Positions 55,447 to 64,000 of a stretch of DNA of 64,000 nucleotides are shown here, piece by piece. A program made the position numbers and the translations under genes. Source of the stretch: an uncultured Xanthomonas sp. (lineage in GTDB: Bacteria > Pseudomonadota > Gammaproteobacteria > Xanthomonadales > Xanthomonadaceae); assembly GCA_943912265.1 (NCBI GenBank), contig CALTTS010000001.1, positions 1 to 64,000 of the forward strand. The letters run 5' to 3'. The notes under the pieces are model-generated. The model did not search any database. It was given only the letters and a program-made list of their open reading frames with translations, and was not told the DNA's origin. Every line of letters starts with the position of its first letter. The stretch's first letter is position 1.

Positions 55447-56453
55447 GCCGCACCCTGCCGCCGCCGCGCTTCGACGACCCGGCCGTGTTCGGCCGCGTCG
55501 CCGTGCTGATGGGCGGCGATTCCAGCGAGCGCGAGATTTCCCTGGATTCCGGCCGCAACGTGCTGGACGCCCTGCGCGCGCGCGGCGTCGACGCGCACGC
55601 GGTGGACGGCATCCCGGCGCTGGTCGGCGGAATCCTCGGCAACGGCCTGGGCGACGGCGATCGTGCCGGCTTCGACCGGGCCGGCTTTGGCCGGGCCAGC
55701 TTTGACCGGGTGTTCAACATCCTGCACGGTGGCGACGGCGAGAACGGCGTGGTGCAGGGCCTGCTGCAGGCGCTCGGCGTGCCGCATACCGGCGCCGGCG
55801 TGCTCGGTAGCGCGCTCACCCTGGACAAGATCCGCACCAAGCAGGTCTGGCAGTCCGCCGGCCTGCCGACGCCGGCCTGGCGGCGCCTGTCCAAGGGCGC
55901 CGACGTGCATGCCGCCGCGCGCGAGCTGGGCCTGCCGGTGATCGTCAAGCCTTCGTGCGAGGGGTCCAGCGTCGGCGTGTCGCGGGTGTTCGACGAGGCC
56001 GACCTCGACGCCGCGGTCGCGCTGGCCGCGCGCTACCCGGGCGAGCTGCTGATGGAGCAGCTGGTGGTCGGCGACGAATTCACCGTCGGCATCCTCGGCG
56101 AGGTCGCGCTGCCCTCGATCCGCATCGTGCCCAAGGGCGCGTGGTACGACTGGCACGCCAAGTACCAGGCCGAGGACACGGCCTACCTGTGCCCGGGGCT
56201 GGAAGGCGAAGACGAGGCCGCGATCGGCCGCCTCGCGCTGGCCGCGTTCGCCGCCGCTAGCTGCAGCGGCTGGGGCCGCGTCGACGTGATGCGCGACGGT
56301 GCCGGCGGGTTCTTCCTGCTCGAAGTGAACACCGCCCCCGGCATGACCAGCCATTCGCTGGTGCCCAAGGCCGCGCGCCAGCTCGGCGTGTCGTTCGAAG
56401 AGCTGGTGTGGCGCGTGCTCGAGCAGACCGTCGCGGAGGTGCCGACGCGATGA
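55443..56453 (+). CDS. ddlB: D-alanine-D-alanine ligase DdlB
   Basis: 336 aa ATP-grasp enzyme. GRVAVLMGGDSSEREISL at the N-terminus, FNILHGGDGENG, VIVKPSCEGSSVGVS and LLEVNTAPGMTSHS are conserved. Between the second strand and FNILHGG it carries an insertion made of a 15-bp tandem repeat (GFDRA, GFGRA, SFDRV; 55668-55712). This lengthens a surface loop and is likely tolerated. It supplies D-Ala-D-Ala to MurF. Confidence 0.96.
   Translation: MSRTLPPPRFDDPAVFGRVAVLMGGDSSEREISLDSGRNVLDALRARGVDAHAVDGIPALVGGILGNGLGDGDRAGFDRAGFGRASFDRVFNILHGGDGENGVVQGLLQALGVPHTGAGVLGSALTLDKIRTKQVWQSAGLPTPAWRRLSKGADVHAAARELGLPVIVKPSCEGSSVGVSRVFDEADLDAAVALAARYPGELLMEQLVVGDEFTVGILGEVALPSIRIVPKGAWYDWHAKYQAEDTAYLCPGLEGEDEAAIGRLALAAFAAASCSGWGRVDVMRDGAGGFFLLEVNTAPGMTSHSLVPKAARQLGVSFEELVWRVLEQTVAEVPTR
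55668..55712. repeat. 15-bp in-frame tandem repeat inside ddlB
   Basis: Three consecutive 15-bp units differing by a few bases encode GFDRA-GFGRA-SFDRV; a partial unit (GDRA) precedes them. It keeps frame and extends a loop before FNILHGG. Confidence 0.85.
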
Positions 56454-57223
56454 ACGGCGTGCTGCGCCTGCTGGCCTGGCTGCTCGCGATCGTACTGGTC
56501 GCGCTGCCGGTCGTGGCCGTGCTTGAGGGCTGGGTCGGTTCCGGGCGCTGGCCGCTGGCCCGGCTGCGCGTGAGTGGCCAGTTCCAGCACGTGCCGGCCG
56601 ACCAGATCCGTGCCGCGTTGCTGCCGTATGCGCGCAAGGGCTTCTTCGCGGTCGATCTGGCCGGCGCGCAGGATGCCCTGGAAAAGCTGCCGTGGGTCGA
56701 GCATGCGCGCGTGCGCAAGCTGTGGCCGGACACGCTGGAAGTCACGGTCGGCGAGCACCGCCCGTTCGCGCGCTGGGGCGCGGACCGCCTGCTGTCCGAA
56801 CAGGGGCGGCTGTTCGCCATTCCCGGGAATCTCGACGTCGCCCACCTGAATCTGCCGCAGCTCGCCGGCCCGGACGCGCGCAGCGCCGAGGTGGTGGCCA
56901 TGTACAACGAGTCGCGCGCGCTGTTCGCGCCGGTCGGCCTGGACGTGGACCGCCTGCAGCTGGACGCGCGCGGCAGCTGGTCGCTGCACCTGACCAACGG
57001 CACCGAGGTGATGGTCGGCCGCAACGACGCGCGCGCGCGCCTGACCCGCTTCGTGCGCGTGCTGCCGCAGCTGCTCGGGCGCCAGCCGCAGGCCGCGCCC
57101 GAGCGCGCCGACCTGCGCTACACCAACGGATTCACCTTGAACCGGGGCGCCGAACCGCGCCCGTCCACCTCCCAGGCCGCACCCGCCGCCGGCACGGCCC
57201 GCACCGCACAGGCACAGACATGA
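56450..57223 (+). CDS. ftsQ: Cell division protein FtsQ
   Basis: 257 aa bitopic protein. One N-terminal TM (LLAWLLAIVLVALPVVAVLE) is followed by a POTRA domain (about 45-115: LARLRVSGQFQHVPADQI, LPWVEHARVRKLWPDTLEVTV). A beta domain and a Pro/Ala-rich tail finish it. FtsQ gathers FtsL and FtsB at the septum. The ATG overlaps the ddlB stop and the gene overlaps ftsA by 4 bp. The second half (YTNGFTLN) is conserved. Confidence 0.95.
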   Translation: MNGVLRLLAWLLAIVLVALPVVAVLEGWVGSGRWPLARLRVSGQFQHVPADQIRAALLPYARKGFFAVDLAGAQDALEKLPWVEHARVRKLWPDTLEVTVGEHRPFARWGADRLLSEQGRLFAIPGNLDVAHLNLPQLAGPDARSAEVVAMYNESRALFAPVGLDVDRLQLDARGSWSLHLTNGTEVMVGRNDARARLTRFVRVLPQLLGRQPQAAPERADLRYTNGFTLNRGAEPRPSTSQAAPAAGTARTAQAQT

Positions 57224-58458
57224 ACCGCAAGGGCGACAAATCCCTCATCGTCGGGCTCGACATCGGCACCTCCAAGGTGGTGGCGCTGGTGGGCGAGTAC
57301 GAACCGGGCAGCCCGATCGAAGTGATCGGCATCGGCTCGCACGAATCGCGCGGGCTCAAGCGCGGCGTGGTGGTGGACATCGAATCCACCGTGCAGTCGA
57401 TCCAGCGCGCGGTCGAGGAAGCCGAGCTGATGGCCGGCTGCGAGATCCGCTCGGTGTATGCGTCGATCTCCGGCGCGCACGTGCAGTGCCGCAATTCGCA
57501 GGGCATCCAGCCGATCCGCGAGGGCGAGGTCACCTGGGGCGACCTGGACCGGGTGCTCGAAGCGGCCAAGGCGGTGGCGATCCCGGCCGACCAGCGCATC
57601 CTCCACGCGATCCCGCGCGAATACGTGCTGGACGATTCGCAGGAAGGCATCCGCAACCCGGTCGGCATGACCGGCGTGCGCCTGGAGGTGCACGCGCATC
57701 TGGTCACCTGCGCGCAGTCGGCGGCGCAGAACATCACCAAGTGCGTGCAGCGCTGCGGCCTGCAGGTGGACGACCTGGTGCTGTCCTCGCTGGCCTCCAG
57801 CGTGGCGGTGCTGACCGCCGACGAGCGCGAGCTGGGCGTGGTGCTGGTCGACATGGGCGCCGGCACCACCGACCTGGCGGTGTTCGTGCAGGGCGCGATC
57901 TGCCACACCGCCTCGCTGCCGATCGCCGGCGACCAGGTCACCAACGACATCGCCCACCTGCTGCGCACGCCGACCCCGGAGGCCGAGCAGATCAAGGTGC
58001 GCTACGCCTGCGCGCTGGCGCAGCTGGCCACCGCCGAGGAGTCCATCCAGGTGCCCTCGGTCGGCGACCGCCCGCCGCGGCGCATGCCGCGCGCCTCGCT
58101 GGCGCAGGCGGTGCAGGGCCGCTACGAGGAGATCTTCGAGATGGTGCAGGCCGAGCTGCGCCGCTCCGGCTTCGAGGAACTGGTGCGCGCCGGCATGGTG
58201 CTCACCGGCGGCGCCTCGAAGATGGAAGGCGTGGTCGAGCTGGCCGAGGAAATGCTGCAGATGCCGGTGCGGGTGGGCATTCCCCAGCACGTCACCGGCC
58301 TGGGCGAAGTGGTCAACAACCCGGTCCACGCCACCGGCGTGGGCCTGCTGCTGATGGGCAGCCAGCTGGAAACGCCGCGCCGCACCTCGTCGGTGTCGAT
58401 GGGGCGTGTCGGCGGGTTCCTGAGCAAGTTGAAGAACTGGTACCGCGGCGAGTTCTGA
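57220..58458 (+). CDS. ftsA: Cell division protein FtsA
   Basis: 412 aa actin-like ATPase that tethers FtsZ to the membrane. GLDIGTSKVVALVGE (phosphate 1), DMGAGTTDLAVF (phosphate 2) and GMVLTGGASKMEGV (adenosine) form the nucleotide site. The 1C subdomain sits between them. The C-terminal amphipathic helix GGFLSKLKNWYRGEF is intact for membrane binding. It lies 123 bp before ftsZ. Confidence 0.98.
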   Translation: MNRKGDKSLIVGLDIGTSKVVALVGEYEPGSPIEVIGIGSHESRGLKRGVVVDIESTVQSIQRAVEEAELMAGCEIRSVYASISGAHVQCRNSQGIQPIREGEVTWGDLDRVLEAAKAVAIPADQRILHAIPREYVLDDSQEGIRNPVGMTGVRLEVHAHLVTCAQSAAQNITKCVQRCGLQVDDLVLSSLASSVAVLTADERELGVVLVDMGAGTTDLAVFVQGAICHTASLPIAGDQVTNDIAHLLRTPTPEAEQIKVRYACALAQLATAEESIQVPSVGDRPPRRMPRASLAQAVQGRYEEIFEMVQAELRRSGFEELVRAGMVLTGGASKMEGVVELAEEMLQMPVRVGIPQHVTGLGEVVNNPVHATGVGLLLMGSQLETPRRTSSVSMGRVGGFLSKLKNWYRGEF

Positions 58459-58581
58459 CGGCGCGGACGGATGGATCGTCGTGGCGAGGGCGCCGCGGCG
58501 CGAGGCGGGAAGGAAGCGGACGACGTGGCGGCATCGGACAACACCCACATCACAACTAGAGACACTCCAGAGGACATGGAC

Positions 58582-59832
58582 ATGGCGCATTTCGAACTGA
58601 TCGAGAAGATGGCACCCAACGCGGTGATCAAGGTGGTCGGCGTGGGCGGCGGCGGCGGCAACGCCGTGGCGCACATGATCAACAGCGGCGTGGAAGGCGT
58701 GGAGTTCATCACCGCCAACACCGACGCCCAGGCGATCCAGAACAACGGCGCCAAGCTGCAGCTGCAGCTCGGCAGCAACGTCACCAAGGGCCTGGGCGCG
58801 GGCGCCAATCCGGAAGTCGGCCGCCAGGCCGCGCTGGAGGACCGCGAGCGCATCATGGACGCGCTGCAGGGCGCGGACATGGTGTTCATCACCGCGGGCA
58901 TGGGCGGCGGCACCGGCACCGGCGCGGCGCCGGTGGTGGCGCAGATCGCCAAGGAGATGGGCATCCTGACCGTGGCCGTGGTCACCAAGCCGTTCTCGTT
59001 CGAAATGCCGCGGCGCATGCAGGTGGCGCTGAAGGGCATCGAGGAGCTGGGCCAGCACTGCGATTCGCTGATCACCATCCCCAACGACAAGCTGATCAGC
59101 GTGCTCGGCCGCAACGCCACCATGATCCAGGCCTTCCGTGCCGCCAACGACGTGCTGCAGGGCGCGGTGCAGGGCATCGCCGACCTGATCGTGCGCCCCG
59201 GCCTGATCAACGTCGACTTCGCCGACGTGCGCACCGTGATGAGCGAAATGGGCTTGGCGATGATGGGCTCGGGCACCGCCCGCGGCGACGATCGCGCCCA
59301 GGCCGCGGCCGAGGCGGCCATCCGCAACCCGCTGCTGGACGACGTCAACCTGGCCGGCGCCAACGGCATCCTGGTCAACATCACCGCCGGCCCGGACTTC
59401 GCCATTTCCGAGTTCGGCGAAGTGGGCCACACCATCCAGGGCTTCGCCGCCGAGGACGCCACCGTGGTGGTCGGCATGGCGCTGGACCCGGAAATGAAGG
59501 AGGAAGTGCGGGTGACCGTGGTGGCCACCGGCCTGAACCGCGCGGTCGCCACCCGCGTCGGCGGCCGCGGCGAATTCGGCGACGCCCGCCGTCCGCAGAT
59601 CGAGCTGGTGCGCAGCCAGGTCAAGCGCGACGGCACCACCGGCCTGCCGATCGACGACGCCGTCGCCGGCGGCCGCATCGACCCGGTGATGAACGCGGTG
59701 GGCGGCACCTTCGGCCTGCGCCGCGGCGGCGCTGAACCGACCGTGCCGGCGGCCGGCACCGCGCCCGCGGCGGCCGACCTGCCGACCGACTACCTCGACA
59801 TTCCGGCCTTCCTCCGCCGCCAGGCGGACTGA
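58582..59832 (+). CDS. ftsZ: Cell division protein FtsZ
   Basis: About 416 aa tubulin-like GTPase forming the Z ring. VVGVGGGGGNAVAHM, then GMGGGTGTGAAP (the tubulin signature) and NVDFADVRTVM (T7 loop) are present. The C-terminal peptide DYLDIPAFLRRQAD binds FtsA/ZipA. I chose ATG 58582 (MAHFELIEKM) because AGAGGA lies 7 nt upstream; ATG 58576 is too close to it. It is the last dcw gene, followed by a strong terminator. Confidence 0.98.
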   Translation: MAHFELIEKMAPNAVIKVVGVGGGGGNAVAHMINSGVEGVEFITANTDAQAIQNNGAKLQLQLGSNVTKGLGAGANPEVGRQAALEDRERIMDALQGADMVFITAGMGGGTGTGAAPVVAQIAKEMGILTVAVVTKPFSFEMPRRMQVALKGIEELGQHCDSLITIPNDKLISVLGRNATMIQAFRAANDVLQGAVQGIADLIVRPGLINVDFADVRTVMSEMGLAMMGSGTARGDDRAQAAAEAAIRNPLLDDVNLAGANGILVNITAGPDFAISEFGEVGHTIQGFAAEDATVVVGMALDPEMKEEVRVTVVATGLNRAVATRVGGRGEFGDARRPQIELVRSQVKRDGTTGLPIDDAVAGGRIDPVMNAVGGTFGLRRGGAEPTVPAAGTAPAAADLPTDYLDIPAFLRRQAD

Positions 59833-59883
59833 CCGGCGATCGACGGGCCGGTCCGCCGGCCCGGTGCTGTACCTGTCCTCTTG

Positions 59884-59913
59884 CCGCCGGGCCGTCCGGC
59901 CCGGCGGGTTTTT
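59884..59913 (+). terminator. Rho-independent terminator of the dcw cluster
   Basis: A 10-bp GC stem, CCGCCGGGCC / GGCCCGGCGG with loop GTCC, followed by G and five T. It lies 52 bp after the ftsZ stop. Confidence 0.92.
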
Positions 59914-60035
59914 CCCGGCTTGCCGCCGGGGCTCGCGCGTCCGCGTTCCATCGGCGGATCCCTGTGTTTCCGCGGCTTCCGGAGGGATTCAGCCCCCTGC
60001 GTGGTATCCTCGCGCGGTTTTTCCGGCCTCCCGTC

Positions 60036-60944
60036 ATGACCCAGCAACGCACCCTCAAGAACACGATCCGCGCCACCGGCGTCGGCCTGCACAGCGGCGA
60101 CAAGGTCTACATGACCCTGCGCCCGGCACCGGTCGACCACGGCATCGTGTTCCGGCGCGTGGACCTGGACCCGGTGGTGGAAGTGCCGGCCGCCGCCGAC
60201 CTGGTCACCGAGACCACGCTGTGCACCGGTCTGAGCGTCGGTCCGGCCAAGGTGCAGACCGTCGAGCACCTGATGTCGGCGCTGGCCGGCCTCGGCATCG
60301 ACAACGCCATCATCGACCTGTCGGCGGGCGAGCTGCCGATCATGGACGGTTCGGCCGGCCCGTTCGTGTTCCTGCTGCAGTCGGCGGGCATCGTCGAGCA
60401 GCCCGCGCCGAAGCGCTTCATCCGCATCCTGCACCCGGTCGAGGTGCGCGAGGGCGACAAGCTCGCCCGTTTCGAGCCCTACCAGGGCTACCGGCTGGAT
60501 TTCACCATCCAGTTCGACCACCCGATGATCCCGGCCCGGCAGTCGCACGCCGCGCTGGAGTTCTCCACCGAGGCCTACATCCGCGAGATCTCGCGCGCCC
60601 GCACCTTCGGCTTCATGCGCGACCTGGAGTACATGCGCGAGCGCAACCTCGGCCTGGGCGGTTCGATGGACAACGCCATCGTGCTGGACGAATACCGCGT
60701 GCTCAACGAGGACGGCCTGCGCTACGCCGACGAGTTCGTCCGCCACAAGATCCTTGACGCGGTCGGCGACCTGTACCTGGCCGGCGGCCCGATCCTCGGC
60801 GCCTATACCGGCTTCAAGTCCGGCCACGCGCTCAACAACAAGCTGGTGCGCGCGCTGCTGGCCGACCGCACCGCCTGGGAAAAGGTCAGCTTCCCGGCCG
60901 CCGAGCCGGCGCCGCTGGCGTTCGGGCAGCCCGCGCTGGCCTGA
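60036..60944 (+). CDS. lpxC: UDP-3-O-acyl-GlcNAc deacetylase LpxC
   Basis: 302 aa zinc enzyme of the committed step in lipid A synthesis. TLKNTIRATGVGLHSG, VEHLMSALAGLGIDNA (zinc His) and MDGSAGPFVFLL are conserved. FGFMRDLEYMRERNLGLGGSMDNAIV, DEFVRHKILDAVGDL (zinc His/Asp) and SGHALNNKLVRAL follow. It has its own promoter region after the dcw terminator (TATCCT about 30 nt before the ATG). Confidence 0.98.
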   Translation: MTQQRTLKNTIRATGVGLHSGDKVYMTLRPAPVDHGIVFRRVDLDPVVEVPAAADLVTETTLCTGLSVGPAKVQTVEHLMSALAGLGIDNAIIDLSAGELPIMDGSAGPFVFLLQSAGIVEQPAPKRFIRILHPVEVREGDKLARFEPYQGYRLDFTIQFDHPMIPARQSHAALEFSTEAYIREISRARTFGFMRDLEYMRERNLGLGGSMDNAIVLDEYRVLNEDGLRYADEFVRHKILDAVGDLYLAGGPILGAYTGFKSGHALNNKLVRALLADRTAWEKVSFPAAEPAPLAFGQPALA

Positions 60945-60955
60945 CAATCCGGGTC

Positions 60956-60981
60956 GATTCCGTGACGATGGTCACGGAATC
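60956..60981. repeat. Perfect 11-bp inverted repeat after lpxC
   Basis: GATTCCGTGAC-GATG-GTCACGGAATC, 11 bp after the lpxC stop in the 142-bp spacer before dciA. It lacks a T-run, so it is a poor intrinsic terminator. Its centre reads CGTGA-N6-TCACG, which also fits the core of a CRP/Clp-type operator. Nothing else is recognisable in the spacer. Confidence 0.7.
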
Positions 60982-61086
60982 ATGCGTGGCTTTGTCGCAC
61001 TTCCTAACGAATCGCTAACGCCTCCGGCGTCCGGCGACGCTAGCATGCGTCCGGTTCCCCGTCCGGGCGCGCATCGACGCCTGCCC

Positions 61087-61560
61087 TCATCGACGACGGG
61101 GAACCGGGCCGGGCCCGGATGCCGGGCCGGCCGGGGATTCCGCGGAGTCGGGGTCCTGCAGGGATGCCAGCGCGATGCGCAGCGCCTGCTGCGCCGTCGC
61201 CGAGACGGCAGCCGCCGAGGCCCGCGTCGCGGGTGGGGCGGACAGCGGCATGGCCGAGCTCTTGATGGCCACCGCCGTGCAATCGAGCCCGAGGGAGCGG
61301 GCCGCGTCGAGCACCTCGGATTCGAGCAGGCGCAACTTGGCCCGCCAGACCGGTGCATCGACGAGGAACACGAGCTGTTTCTCGCGCAGGTTGGCAAGCC
61401 GGCAATGACCGGCCAGCGGAGCGGGCAACAGGGGGCGCAGGCGCCGGTCCAGCGCATCGAGCCACAGGGCCCGACGCAGCGGATCGCCGGATTTGCCCGA
61501 CAGGGCCGCATCGAGCGCGGCCTGCGGGGCATGGCCTGCGCGTTGGCTGGATTCGGACAT
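61087..61560 (-). CDS. dciA: DciA-like DUF721 protein
   Basis: 157 aa. The DUF721/DciA-type core is visible: RRALWLDALDRRLRPLLPAPLAGHCRLANLRE, then LVFLVDAPVWRAKLRLLESEVLDAARSLG. The C-terminus is Ala/Pro-rich and disordered. In bacteria without DnaC, DciA helps load the replicative helicase. The lpxC / DUF721 / M23 peptidase / secA neighbourhood is usual in xanthomonads. Its start codon lies only 6 bp from the divergent peptidase start. Confidence 0.85.
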   Translation of the reverse strand: MSESSQRAGHAPQAALDAALSGKSGDPLRRALWLDALDRRLRPLLPAPLAGHCRLANLREKQLVFLVDAPVWRAKLRLLESEVLDAARSLGLDCTAVAIKSSAMPLSAPPATRASAAAVSATAQQALRIALASLQDPDSAESPAGPASGPGPVPRRR

Positions 61561-61566
61561 GGCGGG

Positions 61567-62514
61567 ATGATGGAATTCCAATGCATCGTACGCAAGCTGC
61601 GTGAAAGGCAGATCAAGCAATGGCTCTGGCGGGCCCGGGTGCGGGTGGCCGGCCGGCCCTTCGCCGCACTGGGCCTGGTGCTGGGCGCGGGCCTGACCGC
61701 CGGGCTGGCGCTCGGCGCCGGGGCCGGCTGGGCCGGGGCCCGGCACGCGGGTGGCGGCGGGCCGGCCGACGGCCGCGAGCTGGAGCGCATCCGCCACGAG
61801 TCGCAGCGGGAGATCAACGCGCTGTCGGCGCGGGTCAGCGAACTGCAGGCCCAGGCCACCCGGCTGAACGCCCTCGGCGAGCGCCTGACCCGGATGGGCA
61901 AGCTGCAGGACGGCGAATTCGATTTCGACCAGCCGGTCGGCGTCGGCGGCGACGATGCCGCCCACGACATGCCGCTGGCCGAGTTCCGCGGCGAGCTCGG
62001 CGAGGCCGGCCGCCAGCTCGACCGCTCGGGGCGGCAGCTGTCGGTGCTCGAATCGCTGCTGTTCGATCGCCAGCTCGACCGCGACGCGGTGCCGTCGCGC
62101 CTGCCGATCCGCGACAGCTACGTCACCTCCGGCTTCGGCGGCCGCGCCGACCCGTTCGGCGGCGGCGGCCAGTTCCACAAGGGCATGGATTTCCACGCCA
62201 GCGTCGGCGATCCGGTGCTGGCGGTGGCCGACGGCGTGGTCGCCTTCGCCGGGGCCAAGTCCGGCTACGGCAACGTGGTCGACGTCGATCACGGCAACGG
62301 CTACGTGACCCGCTATGCGCACAACTCGCGCCTGGTGGTGCGCGAGGGCGACCTCGTCCGCGCCGGGCAGCAGGTGGCGCTGGCCGGTTCGACCGGGCGT
62401 TCCACCGGCGCGCATGTGCATTTCGAGGTGTGGGAGAACGGCCGCGTGGTCAATCCGCGCAAGTTCCTCGGCGACGGCCCGACGCCGGTCGGCGGCCGCG
62501 CCGGACGCGGCTGA
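61567..62514 (+). CDS. M23-family metallopeptidase (murein hydrolase-like)
   Basis: About 315 aa. A basic cytoplasmic tail and one TM (FAALGLVLGAGLTAGLALGAGAG) lead to a coiled coil (about 70-180). The C-terminal LytM domain follows: SGFGGRADPFGG, FHKGMDFHASVGDPV (H...D zinc residues) and STGAHVHFEVWENG (HxH). All zinc-binding residues look intact, so it is probably an active periplasmic endopeptidase, with septal or envelope role inferred. The start may be ATG 61567, 61570 or further in; it is nearly back-to-back with dciA. Confidence 0.88.
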   Translation: MMEFQCIVRKLRERQIKQWLWRARVRVAGRPFAALGLVLGAGLTAGLALGAGAGWAGARHAGGGGPADGRELERIRHESQREINALSARVSELQAQATRLNALGERLTRMGKLQDGEFDFDQPVGVGGDDAAHDMPLAEFRGELGEAGRQLDRSGRQLSVLESLLFDRQLDRDAVPSRLPIRDSYVTSGFGGRADPFGGGGQFHKGMDFHASVGDPVLAVADGVVAFAGAKSGYGNVVDVDHGNGYVTRYAHNSRLVVREGDLVRAGQQVALAGSTGRSTGAHVHFEVWENGRVVNPRKFLGDGPTPVGGRAGRG

Positions 62515-62559
62515 GGCCGGTCGGCGGGCCGCTTGCAAACGGGCCGGGCTGCCCCAAGC

Positions 62560-62565
62560 TACAAT
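62560..62565 (+). promoter_or_regulatory. Candidate -10 element for secA
   Basis: TACAAT about 90 nt before the secA ATG. A TTGCAA lies 21 nt upstream, a spacing longer than normal. Confidence 0.35.
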
Positions 62566-62579
62566 GTCACGTTGCCACG

Positions 62580-62600
62580 ACAGGGCGCCCGGCGCCCTGT
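62580..62600 (+). terminator. Hairpin between the M23 gene and secA
   Basis: ACAGGGCGC-CCG-GCGCCCTGT, a 9-bp stem followed by TTCGTTT. It may end the M23 gene transcript. Because it lies after the candidate secA -10 it could instead be a structure in the secA leader. Confidence 0.5.
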
Positions 62601-62656
62601 TTCGTTTCCGGCCCGTCGCGGCGGAACCCGGCGCTCCATTCCAATCGGTTGCCTCA

Positions 62657-64000
<1,344 letters not shown>

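Noticed and set aside
62580..62656. SecM-like arrest peptide before secA
   Set aside because: No small secreted ORF with an arrest motif lies in this leader; the upstream gene is an M23 peptidase.

Overview
The window reads as a chromosomal segment of a GC-rich gammaproteobacterium of the Xanthomonadaceae/Lysobacteraceae (Lysobacter, Luteimonas, Thermomonas or Pseudoxanthomonas-like). The evidence is very high GC, an Ax21-family outer-membrane protein, the lpxC / DUF721 / M23 peptidase / secA neighbourhood, and a dcw cluster in which murD is missing between mraY and ftsW. The genus cannot be fixed by eye. No tRNA, rRNA operon, insertion sequence, prophage or CRISPR array was seen.

Layout. 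1-497: no gene I can support. 513-8295: a DsbC-like lipoprotein, purL, two overlapping glycosyltransferase genes and pncB. 8384-22684: a nine-gene, single-strand cellulose operon bcsE-F-G-R-Q-A-B-C-Z. It has a CRP/Clp-type palindrome at its 5' end and a bidirectional hairpin at its 3' end. 22706-32172: ettA, an RcnB-family gene with a damaged signal-peptide start, glyA-nrdR-ribD, an Ax21-like outer-membrane protein on the minus strand, then an FMN riboswitch leading ribE-ribBA-ribH-nusB. 32265-43793: a frameshifted lipoprotein gene, thiL, an FAD-linked oxidase, a two-TM hypothetical protein, yraN-lpoA divergent from rsmI, a doubly broken CSS/EAL c-di-GMP phosphodiesterase gene, a zinc alcohol dehydrogenase, RNase P RNA and an NRDE-family protein. 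44000-59913: the dcw cluster mraZ-rsmH-ftsL-ftsI-murE-murF-mraY-ftsW-murG-murC-ddlB-ftsQ-ftsA-ftsZ, from an MraZ-type operator to a strong terminator. 60036-64000: lpxC, then dciA divergent from an M23 peptidase gene, and the first 448 codons of secA.

How the genes work together. The bcs genes encode a complete enterobacterial-type cellulose secretion system. BcsA/B is the synthase, BcsC the outer-membrane exporter and BcsZ the periplasmic endoglucanase. BcsR, BcsQ, BcsE and BcsF are cytoplasmic and membrane regulators, and BcsG is the phosphoethanolamine transferase. c-di-GMP sites are visible in BcsA (PilZ) and BcsE (RxGD). The dcw block makes lipid II and assembles the divisome; lpxC begins lipid A synthesis. 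The rib genes make riboflavin under FMN control.

Most notable. (1) All nine bcs genes lie in one overlapping transcription unit with bcsZ after bcsC and bcsEFG in front, preceded by a near-consensus Clp site. (2) murD is absent from dcw, which fits the MurD2/MurL route known in Xanthomonas. (3) Three genes carry single-base losses in short homopolymers, and the EAL gene also has an in-frame stop although all its catalytic motifs survive. (4) A perfect DnaA box and a 17-bp palindrome lie just upstream of the dcw promoter.
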